Assembly (NCBI GenBank): GCA_036009625.1
Contig: DASYLJ010000200.1
Span: 62,001-126,000 of the forward strand
Direction of reading: 5' to 3'
Origin: DASYLJ01 sp036009625
Lineage (GTDB): Bacteria; Desulfobacterota; Binatia; DP-6
Length of the DNA stretch: 64,000 nucleotides
This document shows positions 8,782-17,057 of this stretch, piece after piece (the first letter of the stretch is position 1; each line of letters opens with the position of its first letter). The notes under the pieces are model-generated. The model had not been told where the DNA came from. It made no database searches and saw nothing but the letters and a program-made list of their open reading frames with translations. The position numbers and the translations under genes were made by a program.

Positions 8782-10230
8782 CTACGACGGCTTCTTGAGC
8801 CCCCGTATCCGCCACCCGTCCGATTGCTTCGCCAGCAGGCTACTCACGCGGATCTCGAAGCGCACCCGTTGCCCCGTCCGCGCGTCCATGAAGTCGTCGA
8901 CCCGCGTGAACGTCGCCAGTGCCGCATCGCCGTTCACTTCGATGTCAAAGTCCGAGAAGAGGATCTTGACGTCGCTGGCGTCGGTGAAGAACCGCTCGAG
9001 GGCTCCTCGCATGCCATCACTGATGGTCACGTACGCGGCATCGACGCCCTTCATGTCCTTCTGCTCCAGGGCGCGACGATAGCGTTCGAGCAGGTCGAGC
9101 ACGTCGGACTTGTCGTCCGCATTGGCTACCGAGACGACGGCGGGAAGCCACGAATGCGGCTCCCGATTCTCCTGCGGCGAAGCCGCCGGCTCTTCATCGA
9201 CGTAACCACCCATCGTCTGCGTCAGGAGACGATAGGTATCGATCTGATCGTTCGCCCGGCTCACCTTCATTCGCTCGACCTCGTCGGGGCTGACCTCGAC
9301 CTGCAGAGCCGAGAGAACGGCGAGCGCGGTCTCATTCTGCATGTCGACGAGGCGGGCCTCGTCGCCCCGCACGGTCTCGCTATGGACGAGCATGCCGGTT
9401 CCGACATCGACGGCTTCGACTTCGAGGACCAGCGACTGCCCCTTCATGACGAGCGATCCCGACAACATGGTTCCGATCCCGAGCTGCTCCGCCGCCTCGA
9501 ACTCGCTGAGCCCCCGCTTCTCCCGGACGAAATCGATCTTCTGCTTGGAGAAGACCTGAACCTTCTTGAGTCGGTTCATGACCGTGTTGAGACCGTCCCG
9601 GGTGAAATCGCAGAGGCCCACATCCACTCCCTTGCCTGGCTTGATCTCCATCACGCCGATGACGGTCGACGGCCGCCGGGATACGGCGACCAGGACGGCG
9701 ACGACGAGCGCGATCGTGATGGCGCCGCCGATCGCCCAGGATAGCCACCGGTAGCGCGTAGGCCCCGACGGTGCGCGCTCCGGCAGGTCTGCCGCCTTCG
9801 GCTCGCCATCCGGCCCAGGACCCCGTCGCGACTCGACGCCAGCGTCCCCGAGTATCGTGCCGACCGCCTTCATCAGCTCCCGGAACTCGTGTGTCTCGGT
9901 ACCGGTCCACCCGACCAGGCGCGCCGCCTGGATTCGACGGAATTCCAGCGGGATCATGACGTCGTCGATGAGCACCGGGACGAGAATCCCACGCTTGGCG
10001 GCCTCGGCGGCCTCCGTCTTCACCCAGTCCGACTGCACCGATGACGACGACCACAGGACCACTACGCAGCGTGCGCCGTCCAGCGCCTTCTCGATCACGC
10101 GATCGAACGCCTGCCCTGGTGGGATCGTCCGATCCCACCAGACGGACCAGTCACGTGCCTCCAACGCCGCCACGAAGGGCCTGAGCTTCGGGCGGTCCTC
10201 GGTCGCGTAGCTGAGGAAGATGTCGCTCAT
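8782..10230 (-). CDS. TIR-domain, single-span membrane protein with TolB/FlgO-like and NTF2-like domains
   Basis: 482 residues. Residues 1-130 are a bacterial TIR domain: it starts IFLSYATEDRP, and the WVKTEAAEAA segment places Glu73 where the NADase Glu of SARM1-like TIRs sits. A transmembrane helix follows at about 163-183 (LSWAIGGAITIALVVAVLVA). Residues 190-320 resemble the periplasmic TolB-N/FlgO-like domain found on many signalling proteins (GTMLSGSLVMKG). Residues 375-482 look like a SnoaL/NTF2-like fold. This puts the TIR domain in the cytoplasm and the rest outside. TIR domains act as NAD-cleaving effectors or protein scaffolds; which applies here is unknown. No Thoeris or TIR-NLR partner gene is adjacent, so a defence role is not supported by context. 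Confidence 0.88.
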   Translation of the reverse strand: MSDIFLSYATEDRPKLRPFVAALEARDWSVWWDRTIPPGQAFDRVIEKALDGARCVVVLWSSSSVQSDWVKTEAAEAAKRGILVPVLIDDVMIPLEFRRIQAARLVGWTGTETHEFRELMKAVGTILGDAGVESRRGPGPDGEPKAADLPERAPSGPTRYRWLSWAIGGAITIALVVAVLVAVSRRPSTVIGVMEIKPGKGVDVGLCDFTRDGLNTVMNRLKKVQVFSKQKIDFVREKRGLSEFEAAEQLGIGTMLSGSLVMKGQSLVLEVEAVDVGTGMLVHSETVRGDEARLVDMQNETALAVLSALQVEVSPDEVERMKVSRANDQIDTYRLLTQTMGGYVDEEPAASPQENREPHSWLPAVVSVANADDKSDVLDLLERYRRALEQKDMKGVDAAYVTISDGMRGALERFFTDASDVKILFSDFDIEVNGDAALATFTRVDDFMDARTGQRVRFEIRVSSLLAKQSDGWRIRGLKKPS

Positions 10231-10549
10231 GCGGGCCGGACGACGATACTCGCTCGGTGGATCGCATGCTCGTCAGGGTCGACGCAACCGTACGCCGGTG
10301 ACTTGGAAGCCCGACGACTTGCAGGCTACCTCTGTCGAAGCGCCGCCTCATGCGCCACGGACGTCCGGCTCCCCCGACCCGTTCATTCTTCCGCAGCCTC
10401 CACTTGGCACTGCCAACTCCGCCGCCACGATCGTTCCGCCCCGATCGTCCGGTTTCCCTGCTTTCTCGTGCCCGATCACGGCGCTCCCGCGGGCACGCCC
10501 GTTGCTCTCCCCCTCCTCCCAGACACCACCCATGCACCCAGGAGGGCAC
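10231..10549. other. Intergenic region, divergent
   Basis: 319 bases between the leftward TIR gene and the rightward Cys-rich secreted protein gene; both promoters must lie here. A 6-bp inverted repeat around one base (TTGGCA-C-TGCCAA, 10404-10416) could be an operator. A strong AGGAGGG ribosome site precedes ATG 10550. I see no RNA gene or repeat. Confidence 0.5.
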
Positions 10550-11494
10550 ATGAACCATTCGACGGACCATCGCCGCGGGCGCTCGACGCGACTCGCTCGT
10601 CTTTTCGTCGGCGCGTTGCTGCTGGCGACCGCCCATCGAGCGGCCGCCACGAACGATGCCCAGCAGAAGTTCGCCGGCACCGCCCATGGCACGACGATCA
10701 TTCAGCGCATCGAGAAGGGCGATCGACCGGACTGCGACATCTGCCTCGAGGGCAGCGTGTCGTATGATCGATCCGGTGCCACGATCCTCCTCACCGCTGA
10801 GCGCGTGCGCAACTATCGCAGCGGCGGCAGATCCGGGACCCTCGATCTCGAGCTCTGGCTGACCGACAGCCCCTACGGCGGGGGGAACATCTTCGGCTAC
10901 CGCACGGCGTCCCATCGCCTGGGCGAGCTCGACGGCAGCTCCTTCTTCTTCAACATCTCGAGTGGAACCATCGGCTTCCAGGAGCCACCGCCCGGTAGCT
11001 ACCGCGTGACGATGCTCGTCACCGAGTTCGGCAACGGCATCACCGACTACGTCGCGTTCGACGACCCGTTCGTCGTGGGTGGCGGGGGTCCCGATCCGGG
11101 CGGCTGCGAAATACCGTGCGCGCAGGGCGGCAACGACGGCTGCTGCGGGGGCGAGTTTCCCGTCTGCGCACCTACCGGTGGATGCTGCCGCAGCTCCAAT
11201 CCCACGGATTGCGGCACACATTGCTGTCCCCTCGGCACGACCTGCGGTGACGCCAATGGTCCCGACCCGTGTCCCGCGATCGGGAACCCCGGGCCCGGTG
11301 GACCGACCCCGGGGGGACCTGCTCCCGGCGCGCCGCTGCCGATAGCGCCGGGCCAGTGCAGCACCGCGTGTTCGGCACAGGTCGGCGCATGTCAGGCGAG
11401 CTGCCCACGTCGCGGGAAGCGTCGCAAGCGCTGCCGGAAGAAGTGCGTCCGCAACGTCGTCGCATTCTGCCAGTCCGCTGGTTCCTGCGGTTGA
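10550..11494 (+). CDS. Secreted Cys-rich protein with granulin-like cluster and basic tail
   Basis: 314 residues from ATG 10550, chosen because AGGAGGG lies five bases upstream; ATG 10532 is less well placed. A signal peptide (LARLFVGALLLATAHRAAA) is followed by a roughly 150-residue globular domain of unknown family with a single DCDIC pair. A compact cysteine cluster follows (CCGGEFPVCAPTGGCC and CGTHCCPLGTTCG), resembling granulin or four-disulfide-core knots. Then come a Gly/Pro linker and a basic Cys-containing tail (RRGKRRKRCRKKCVR). It lacks active-site motifs I know. Many disulfides suggest an extracellular, protease-resistant protein. A perfect 11-bp hairpin after the stop separates it from the protease gene. 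The function is unknown. Confidence 0.8.
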   Translation: MNHSTDHRRGRSTRLARLFVGALLLATAHRAAATNDAQQKFAGTAHGTTIIQRIEKGDRPDCDICLEGSVSYDRSGATILLTAERVRNYRSGGRSGTLDLELWLTDSPYGGGNIFGYRTASHRLGELDGSSFFFNISSGTIGFQEPPPGSYRVTMLVTEFGNGITDYVAFDDPFVVGGGGPDPGGCEIPCAQGGNDGCCGGEFPVCAPTGGCCRSSNPTDCGTHCCPLGTTCGDANGPDPCPAIGNPGPGGPTPGGPAPGAPLPIAPGQCSTACSAQVGACQASCPRRGKRRKRCRKKCVRNVVAFCQSAGSCG

Positions 11495-11501
11495 ACAACC
11501 T

Positions 11502-11529
11502 GGTCGGGGGGCGTCTCGGCCCCCCGACC
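11502..11529 (+). terminator. Strong hairpin terminator
   Basis: Perfect 11-bp stem: GGTCGGGGGGC at 11502-11512 pairs with GCCCCCCGACC at 11519-11529 around a six-base loop. It starts eight bases after the stop of the Cys-rich protein gene and is followed by TTCCCTC, only weakly T-rich. It lies 19 bases before the protease start. Confidence 0.7.
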
Positions 11530-11548
11530 TTCCCTCGAGGAAGCCCAC

Positions 11549-12742
11549 ATGACGGATTCGCGTGTCCCACATCGTCTCGTCATTGCGTCGGTCGTGATGC
11601 TGGCCCGCATCGCTGGTGCCACGGCCGTCGAGCCGAAGATCATCTACGGTGATGACGATCGGCAGGAGGTCGCCGATATCACCGATCCAGGGGTGCGCAT
11701 GGCTTCGAATGCCGTCGCGCTCATCGTCGACCACGCCAACCTGACCGGATGCTCCCCCGATGGCACCCGCTGTACGCTGCTCACCGAGCCCTATGACCAC
11801 CCGCTGGACCCGCTCTGTCCCGACGAGCCATTTCGCGACCAGTCGACGGCTGGATTCTGCACGGGCTTTCTCGTCGCGCCCGATCTCATGGCGACCGCCG
11901 GTCATTGCATCGCTGCGGAGACCTGCGCAGCGACCGCGTTCGTCTTCGGCTTCGCCATACGCGACGCGAACGCGGTGGCGACGACCGTCGACCTCGAGAC
12001 GTTCCACTGCACCAACGTCACGGCACGCGTCCTCGATCCGGTCACTGGGGCCGACTTCGCCGTCGTTCGACTCGATCGGCCTGCCGAAGGTCGGTCGCCG
12101 CTCGCGGTGCGCACATCCGGCACGGTGGCCGTGGACACCCTGGTGCTTGCTCTGGGGTATCCGAGCACGCTCCCACTCAAAGTCGTCGCGGGAGCGCGCG
12201 TACGTGCGCTCGACTCCACGTTCTTCGAGGTCGATCTCGACACCTACGGCGGCAACAGCGGATCGCCGGTGATCGCCGCCGATTCGCTCGACGTCGTCGG
12301 TATCGTGGTGCGGGGAAACGCGGATTTCGTCTTCGACCAGGGAGCGGAATGCCGGCGTTCGAACCGATGCGACCAGGACGGATGCGCCGGCAGCTTCGAG
12401 CAGGCGACGTATGCGCACCTGCTCGGTCCGTCCCTCGCGACGATCCCCGTACCCACCGACGACCACTGCTCCCCAGACGCGGTCCTCCCCTGCGGCGTGG
12501 ACGTGGCGGCGTGCCGGGGCGATGTCCTTCCGCCACGATTCCTCCGCAGGGTACGCCGCGCTCGTCTCGCGCTGGTTCGCGGCATGCCAGCACGGGCAGG
12601 CGCATTCCTCGAACGCGCGGCAATGACGGTACGACTGGCAGGGATACAGGGACGCCTCGGCTACGTATGCGCGCTTCGCCTCGCCGCCGCGGTGCAGGAG
12701 AGCGAATCGCGACTCTCGAGACCTTCGCCCCCTCCCGTCTGA
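11549..12742 (+). CDS. Secreted trypsin-like serine protease (S1, V8-like)
   Basis: 397 residues from ATG 11549 with AGGAAG upstream. A short signal peptide (LVIASVVMLARIAGATA) is followed by a chymotrypsin-fold protease. The catalytic His is in ATAGHC, Asp in GADFAVVRLD and Ser in GGNSGSPV, all in the right order and spacing. Extra cysteines (TGCSPDGTRC, CRRSNRCDQDGC) suggest disulfides. It resembles the glutamyl endopeptidase/V8 branch, but specificity cannot be read. The last 80 or so residues (after CGVDVAACRG) are Arg/Ala-rich and unlike a protease tail; they may be a real basic extension or the product of a frameshift. It lies just downstream of a secreted Cys-rich protein gene, separated by a terminator. 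Confidence 0.88.
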   Translation: MTDSRVPHRLVIASVVMLARIAGATAVEPKIIYGDDDRQEVADITDPGVRMASNAVALIVDHANLTGCSPDGTRCTLLTEPYDHPLDPLCPDEPFRDQSTAGFCTGFLVAPDLMATAGHCIAAETCAATAFVFGFAIRDANAVATTVDLETFHCTNVTARVLDPVTGADFAVVRLDRPAEGRSPLAVRTSGTVAVDTLVLALGYPSTLPLKVVAGARVRALDSTFFEVDLDTYGGNSGSPVIAADSLDVVGIVVRGNADFVFDQGAECRRSNRCDQDGCAGSFEQATYAHLLGPSLATIPVPTDDHCSPDAVLPCGVDVAACRGDVLPPRFLRRVRRARLALVRGMPARAGAFLERAAMTVRLAGIQGRLGYVCALRLAAAVQESESRLSRPSPPPV

Positions 12743-12954
12743 TGTATGAGATCGCGCTCCTCCACGCCGAGAGCCTCGCGATTCGTCGATTGCGACGCGC
12801 GTGCTCGACGTGCACGGGACGCACGTGGAGCGGTGGATACTTTGCAGTCCCCGTTCGACTGCTAGGCGCGCGATGCACCACGCCCCCATCGATGCGTGCC
12901 AGATCGTCGGGAGGCAGTGGCACTCGAGTTGCTCATCGAGGGCAGGAGGTCACA

Positions 12955-13350
12955 ATGCTCGAACACCTCGACATCTTCACGCTCCCTCTGGCGATGCTCG
13001 GCACGGGCTACCTCGTCGGCTGCGTTCGTCGTCGCCTACGACCGCAGGCTCGTCCATCCACGGATTTGCCGCCGTGTGACGAGACCGACACGCCGACCCA
13101 GGTACTCGAAGAGGGCATCGCCGTCCTGATGGCCCGGCTCGAACCCGACCTCCAGCGCCTCAACTCCTTTGCACCAGGGTTCACGGGCCTCGTGACCGAA
13201 ACCTCGCTCACGGTCCTCGTTCTCGAGTACATCCTGCGAGACAAGGGACTGATCGAACCCGGCGAGATGGAGCAGGCGCTGCGACTCGCCCGGACGACCG
13301 TGACGGCGGGAGCCCGGCTGGGCGGCACGAGCACCGTAGGCAACGCATGA
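12955..13350 (+). CDS. Small membrane-anchored protein of unknown function
   Basis: 131 residues from ATG 12955, with a good ribosome site (GGAGGT, four bases upstream). One N-terminal hydrophobic segment (IFTLPLAMLGTGYLVGCV) is followed by an Arg-rich turn and a soluble helical domain of about 100 residues. I recognise no family. The stop codon lies inside a 9-bp inverted repeat that may end transcription. It precedes the ferritin-like gene by 127 bases on the same strand, so it may be part of that unit. Confidence 0.65.
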   Translation: MLEHLDIFTLPLAMLGTGYLVGCVRRRLRPQARPSTDLPPCDETDTPTQVLEEGIAVLMARLEPDLQRLNSFAPGFTGLVTETSLTVLVLEYILRDKGLIEPGEMEQALRLARTTVTAGARLGGTSTVGNA

Positions 13351-13366
13351 TCGCGCGCATGCGTTG
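13341..13366 (+). terminator. Hairpin over a stop codon, possible terminator or leader structure
   Basis: CAACGCATG (13341-13349) and CATGCGTTG (13358-13366) form a perfect 9-bp stem with an eight-base loop. It includes the stop of the small membrane protein. A second hairpin, CCTACC/GGTAGG (13372-13377, 13386-13391), follows directly. There is no T tract, so this could be attenuation in the leader of the next gene instead of termination. Confidence 0.4.
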
Positions 13367-13477
13367 CTCCGCCTACCCGCGAAGTGGTAGGGCCGTGAAG
13401 GTCGCAGACGGCAAGAATTCTTGGGATCGACCGACGCAGGGCAATCCAAAGGGTGCGCAGCCTCGTAGGAGAGGGTG

Positions 13478-14305
13478 ATGACGGACCTCGGAATCGACAC
13501 CTACAGCAGCCGCTCGCGGGCGGTCGACGTCAGCGGAATAGCCTGGGACGACGTCCCCCGGTACCCATTGAGTCCGGAGACGATACGGACGCTGCGGTAC
13601 ATGCAGGACATCGAAATCCACACCATGATCTATGTGCGGTCCTTGCTCTCCACCCGGGCCATCGACGACCCGGACGTCGCCACCTTCCTGGCGTGCTGGT
13701 TCTACGAGGAGACCTTCCACGGCCGTGCCCTCGCCCGGTTCCTGGAAGCCGCAGGCCAGTCGACGGTCGTGCGGCGGCGGTCCCGCCTCCCGCTCGCCGC
13801 CCGCATCGAGGAATCGGCCATCCGGCTCGTCGCGCAAGCGTGGCCAGACTTCGTCGCCGTCCACATGGCATGGGGCGCCATCAACGAGCTCACGACCCTG
13901 ACGGGATATCAGCGCCTCACCGAGATCGCAGACCACCCCGTCCTGACCGAGTTGCTGTCGCGCATCATGCGAGACGAGGCCCGCCACTTCGCCTTCTACT
14001 ACGGGCATGCCGAGCGACGACTCGCCTCGCCGGCGGCGCGACGCATGACCCGTTTTCTCATCGACCGCTTCTGGGCACCCGTCGGCACTGGCGTGCAACC
14101 CGATAGCGAGGTGACCTTCCTGGCGACCCACCTCTTCGGAGGCCAAGCCGGACGTGCCGCCGCGCGGAAGGTCGACGACACCATCCGTCGCCTGCCCGGA
14201 TTCGCCGACGCCCAGCTCATCGAAGCCTTCGTCGACCAAGCGGCCCTGCAGCGGCAAGGAGGGGAAACCCGCGCCAACATGCGCGCCGTCGCGATCAACG
14301 AATGA
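13478..14305 (+). CDS. Ferritin-like diiron protein related to acyl-ACP desaturases
   Basis: 275 residues from ATG 13478, six bases after AGGAG; GTG 13475 is too close to it. The helical sequence carries two carboxylate/His motifs typical of four-helix-bundle diiron enzymes: EETFH (Glu78, His81) and DEARH (Glu167, His170), with Glu46 and Glu137 as likely remaining ligands. This pattern matches the acyl-ACP desaturase/ferritin-like superfamily. The protein is shorter than plant-type desaturases (about 330-360 residues) and closer to bacterial short relatives. It probably uses O2 to desaturate or oxygenate an acyl chain or similar substrate. Nearby lipid genes (CFAS-type methyltransferase and flavoprotein at 17-19 kb) make an acyl substrate attractive, but that is inference. 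Its end overlaps the convergent GAF gene by 11 bases. Confidence 0.82.
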   Translation: MTDLGIDTYSSRSRAVDVSGIAWDDVPRYPLSPETIRTLRYMQDIEIHTMIYVRSLLSTRAIDDPDVATFLACWFYEETFHGRALARFLEAAGQSTVVRRRSRLPLAARIEESAIRLVAQAWPDFVAVHMAWGAINELTTLTGYQRLTEIADHPVLTELLSRIMRDEARHFAFYYGHAERRLASPAARRMTRFLIDRFWAPVGTGVQPDSEVTFLATHLFGGQAGRAAARKVDDTIRRLPGFADAQLIEAFVDQAALQRQGGETRANMRAVAINE

Positions 14306-15047
14306 TGGGTTCCCCGATGGATCGCGCTCGCCGCACGAGCAGGGCGCCGGTGCCGGCAACGAACAATCCAGCGAATAGTGAGGGGCGCTCGAAGATCGTC
14401 CACCAGGGAAGCGCCCTCGCAGCCACGGCCAGTGCCACCGCCCCGACGAGGGCCATCCCGATCACCACCAGGGATAGGCCCGCCTGACGGCCCAGCCGAC
14501 GTATGGCGCCCACCTCATGATCCAGTCGCGCGTACAGGTTCGCCTTCTCGTACGCCACGGCAATGTCGCTCGCCAGGGCATTGAGAAAGGCGAGGTCCTG
14601 AGGACCCAGGTCGGCCATCGCAGGATTGACGACCTCGATCACACCGATCGCGCCCGCCGCGGAGGGCAGCGGCGCCGCCAGGACCGTTCGCGTCGTCAGC
14701 CCGGTGGTATGGTCGACGTCCGCGTAGAACCGCGAATCGGCCTGAGCGTCCGCGACCAGCAACGCGTCGCCATTCGCGAGCACCGCCCCGGCGATGCCTC
14801 GCTCCGCCGGGAACCGCACCTCGATGAGCTCCGCGGTCGCGGACGCCGTCCCTTCACGTTGGCTCGCGACGGGAAACCGAAACTCGCGCCGTCCGGCGTC
14901 GAGCAGCAGGATCGCGCAGCCGTCAGCCTCGAAAATCTCGCGAAGGCGGCGGGTGGCGAATTGTACGAGCCCATCGACGTCATGGAACGTGGCGAGATTC
15001 CGTGTCACGGCGTACAGAAGCTCGGCTCGTTCCCCGTCGAGACGCAT
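14295..15047 (-). CDS. GAF-domain sensor with two C-terminal membrane helices
   Basis: 250 residues from ATG 15047, with AGGG seven bases upstream. Residues 1-165 form a GAF domain (RFPAERGIAGAVLANG; FYADVDHTTGLTTRTVLAAP). Two transmembrane helices close the protein (LSLVVIGMALVGAVALAVAA and a second at PSLFAGLFVAGTGALLV). It has no kinase, cyclase or DNA-binding module, so it must pass its signal by protein contact or act as a sink. Its GAF domain is clearly paralogous to that of the divergent sigma-54 activator 86 bases away, including the shared FYADxDxxTGLTTR segment. The two may sense the same ligand, one at the membrane and one at the promoter. Confidence 0.85.
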   Translation of the reverse strand: MRLDGERAELLYAVTRNLATFHDVDGLVQFATRRLREIFEADGCAILLLDAGRREFRFPVASQREGTASATAELIEVRFPAERGIAGAVLANGDALLVADAQADSRFYADVDHTTGLTTRTVLAAPLPSAAGAIGVIEVVNPAMADLGPQDLAFLNALASDIAVAYEKANLYARLDHEVGAIRRLGRQAGLSLVVIGMALVGAVALAVAARALPWWTIFERPSLFAGLFVAGTGALLVRRARSIGEPIIR

Positions 15048-15133
15048 GCTGGACCCTAGGCGACCACTGGACCGCTTTTCAAGGGCACGCCAGCATTGCA
15101 TCCTTTCATTCCCATCGACTAAGATCCAATACC

Positions 15134-16675
15134 GTGGCCGAAGCGACCTCGCGGTTCGCGTTGCTGTACGAGCTCGGCTGCGCCTTCGCCGCCCGGCTCG
15201 AGCTGGAAGACCTGGTCCCCCTGGTGATGGGACGATGCCGCGACGTTCTCGCCGCTGAAGGCGCGGCCCTGCTGCTCCTCGATGACGGCTGTGGTGAGCT
15301 CTACTTCCCCTACGTCGACGAGGAGGACCCCGACGTGGCCGATCGGTTGGCGGGCCTCCGTTTCCCCGCCGATCAGGGCATCGCCGGGGCGGTGCTGAGC
15401 ACGGGGCAGCCGCAACGCATCGACGACGTCCGCGACGATCCACGCTTCTATGCCGACATCGATCGTCACACCGGGCTCACCACGCGCTGCCTGTTGTCGG
15501 CACCGCTCGTGACCCGGCACGGCGTGATCGGTGTCCTCGAAGTCGTCAATCCGGTCGACCGTCCTGCCTTCACCCAGGATGATCTCGATCTCCTCACGGC
15601 ATTGAGCGGCAGCGTGGCGATTGCACTCGAGAACGCGCGCCTCTGGGCGGACATGAAGGGCTCGGCCGCACGCCTCGAGGCAAAGGTCGGCGCCCTCCGA
15701 CGCGACCTCGAACGACGGGACCGGTTCGGGGGAATGGTCGGATCCGCCGCCAGCATGGCCGACGTGTTCCGCCTCATGGACGCTGCTGCGACATCGCCCA
15801 TCACGGTGCTCATCGAGGGTGAAACGGGCACCGGCAAGGAGCTGGTCGCACAGGGCATCCACAAAGCATCTGCCCGCGCCGACGAACCGTTCGTTGCCGT
15901 GAACTGCGCAGCGGTGCCGGAGTCTCTACTCGAGAGCGAGCTCTTCGGCCATCGGCGCGGCGCGTTCACCGGCGCCACCCACGACCGAGCCGGCCTGTTC
16001 GAAGCGGCCTCCGGCGGAACCCTCCTGCTCGACGAGGTTGGCGAGATGACGCCGGCCATGCAGGCCAAGCTCCTTCGAGTCCTTCAAGAGGGCGAGGTGA
16101 CGCCGCTGGGCGAGCGACGCGCACGTCGCGTCGACGTGCGCGTGATCTCCGCCACGAACCGCGATCTGCTGCAGGAGGTGAAGGCGCGGCGCTTCCGGGA
16201 CGATCTGTACTACCGACTCGGGGCCTTCCCGATTCACATCCCTCCACTCCGCGAGCGGACCACGGACATTCCGCTCCTCGTGGAGCGATTCTTGGCCGAT
16301 GCCGTCGGGCGACACGGCAAAGCAATCCCCGGCATCGAGCCCGAGGCCTGGGAACTGCTCTCGCATTTCGACTGGCCGGGAAATGTCCGAGAGCTTCGCA
16401 ATGAGATCGAACGCGCCGTCGCTCTCGCCACGGCCGGCGAACCGATCGCCGTTCGCCACCTGTCGTCGAAGCTCGCCGTGCCACGCGAGCGCGCGCCATC
16501 GCCCGTCGACGTGCCGAGCCGCTCCGACCTTCGCGACGCGCGCACCGGGTTCGAGGCTCGGTTCATCGACCAGGTGCTTGCCGAGCACGGCGGCAACGTT
16601 TCGCAGAGTGCCCGCGCGCTCGGGATCTCGCGCGTGGCGTTGCAGAAGAAAATGAAGGACCATGGACTCCGCTGA
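15134..16675 (+). CDS. GAF-domain sigma-54-dependent transcription activator
   Basis: 513 residues from GTG 15134; longer versions run into the divergent gene. Order: GAF domain (about 10-180), a linker, AAA+ domain with Walker A GETGTGKE near residue 230, the sigma-54 contact loop GAFTGA near 276, Walker B GGTLLLDEVGEM near 295, and a C-terminal Fis-type helix-turn-helix (NVSQSARALGISRVALQKKM). All motifs needed for sigma-54 remodelling are intact. The N-terminal GAF replaces a response-regulator receiver, as in NifA/FhlA-type activators, so it senses a small molecule or redox signal directly. It overlaps the next small membrane gene by 14 bases. Targets are unknown; I found no convincing -24/-12 promoter nearby. 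Confidence 0.93.
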   Translation: MAEATSRFALLYELGCAFAARLELEDLVPLVMGRCRDVLAAEGAALLLLDDGCGELYFPYVDEEDPDVADRLAGLRFPADQGIAGAVLSTGQPQRIDDVRDDPRFYADIDRHTGLTTRCLLSAPLVTRHGVIGVLEVVNPVDRPAFTQDDLDLLTALSGSVAIALENARLWADMKGSAARLEAKVGALRRDLERRDRFGGMVGSAASMADVFRLMDAAATSPITVLIEGETGTGKELVAQGIHKASARADEPFVAVNCAAVPESLLESELFGHRRGAFTGATHDRAGLFEAASGGTLLLDEVGEMTPAMQAKLLRVLQEGEVTPLGERRARRVDVRVISATNRDLLQEVKARRFRDDLYYRLGAFPIHIPPLRERTTDIPLLVERFLADAVGRHGKAIPGIEPEAWELLSHFDWPGNVRELRNEIERAVALATAGEPIAVRHLSSKLAVPRERAPSPVDVPSRSDLRDARTGFEARFIDQVLAEHGGNVSQSARALGISRVALQKKMKDHGLR

Positions 16676-17048
16676 CCGTGCGCGCCTGCCCTACCCGATG
16701 ATCTGTGTGCTGGTCGGGATCGGGGTCGGATGGCTGCCCGTCCTCGTCCACGGACCGATCCCCTACAAGTTCAACGTGCTCGGCATCCGCGGCGACATCG
16801 CCGTCTGGGCCTGGTACCTCATGCGGCTGCTCATCGGGCTCGTCGTCGGCATCTCGGTGTGGCCGCGCGCCTGGTACGTTCGCGGGCCGCTCTGCGGATT
16901 CCTGCTCATGTTCCCGCTGAGCCTCGTCAATCTCGCCACCCCGGGATGTGGCGGGACGTGCATGTTCTGGAACGACGTCACGGCAACGCTGATCGGCGGC
17001 ATCGTGGGCGGCGTGGCATTCGCGGTTACTCACCGCCACCACGCCTGA
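16662..17048 (+). CDS. Small four-helix membrane protein
   Basis: 128 residues. The ATG lies inside the end of the sigma-54 activator gene (14-base overlap), which implies translational coupling. Four hydrophobic segments are visible (ICVLVGIGVGWLPVLV; YLMRLLIGLVVGISVW; GFLLMFPLSLVNLA; LIGGIVGGVAFAV), plus three cysteines around a loop (CGGTC). I do not recognise a family. Tight coupling suggests it acts with, or is tuned to, the activator, for example as a membrane partner; this is inference. It ends nine bases before the convergent methyltransferase gene. Confidence 0.75.
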   Translation: MDSADRARLPYPMICVLVGIGVGWLPVLVHGPIPYKFNVLGIRGDIAVWAWYLMRLLIGLVVGISVWPRAWYVRGPLCGFLLMFPLSLVNLATPGCGGTCMFWNDVTATLIGGIVGGVAFAVTHRHHA

Positions 17049-17057
17049 CCACCGCCA

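Noticed and set aside
10151..12889. 912-codon frame on the - strand across the protease and Cys-rich genes
   Set aside because: Arg-rich shadow; both genes on the + strand have signal peptides, ribosome sites and catalytic motifs.
13434..13470. Segment resembling the start of a c-di-GMP class I riboswitch
   Set aside because: It lacks the paired arm, the GGACGCAAAGC core and the tetraloop receptor; likeness is limited to short strings.
15084..15099. GGCAC...TTGC resembling a sigma-54 promoter before the activator gene
   Set aside because: The spacing between the two elements is two bases too long for -24/-12 recognition.
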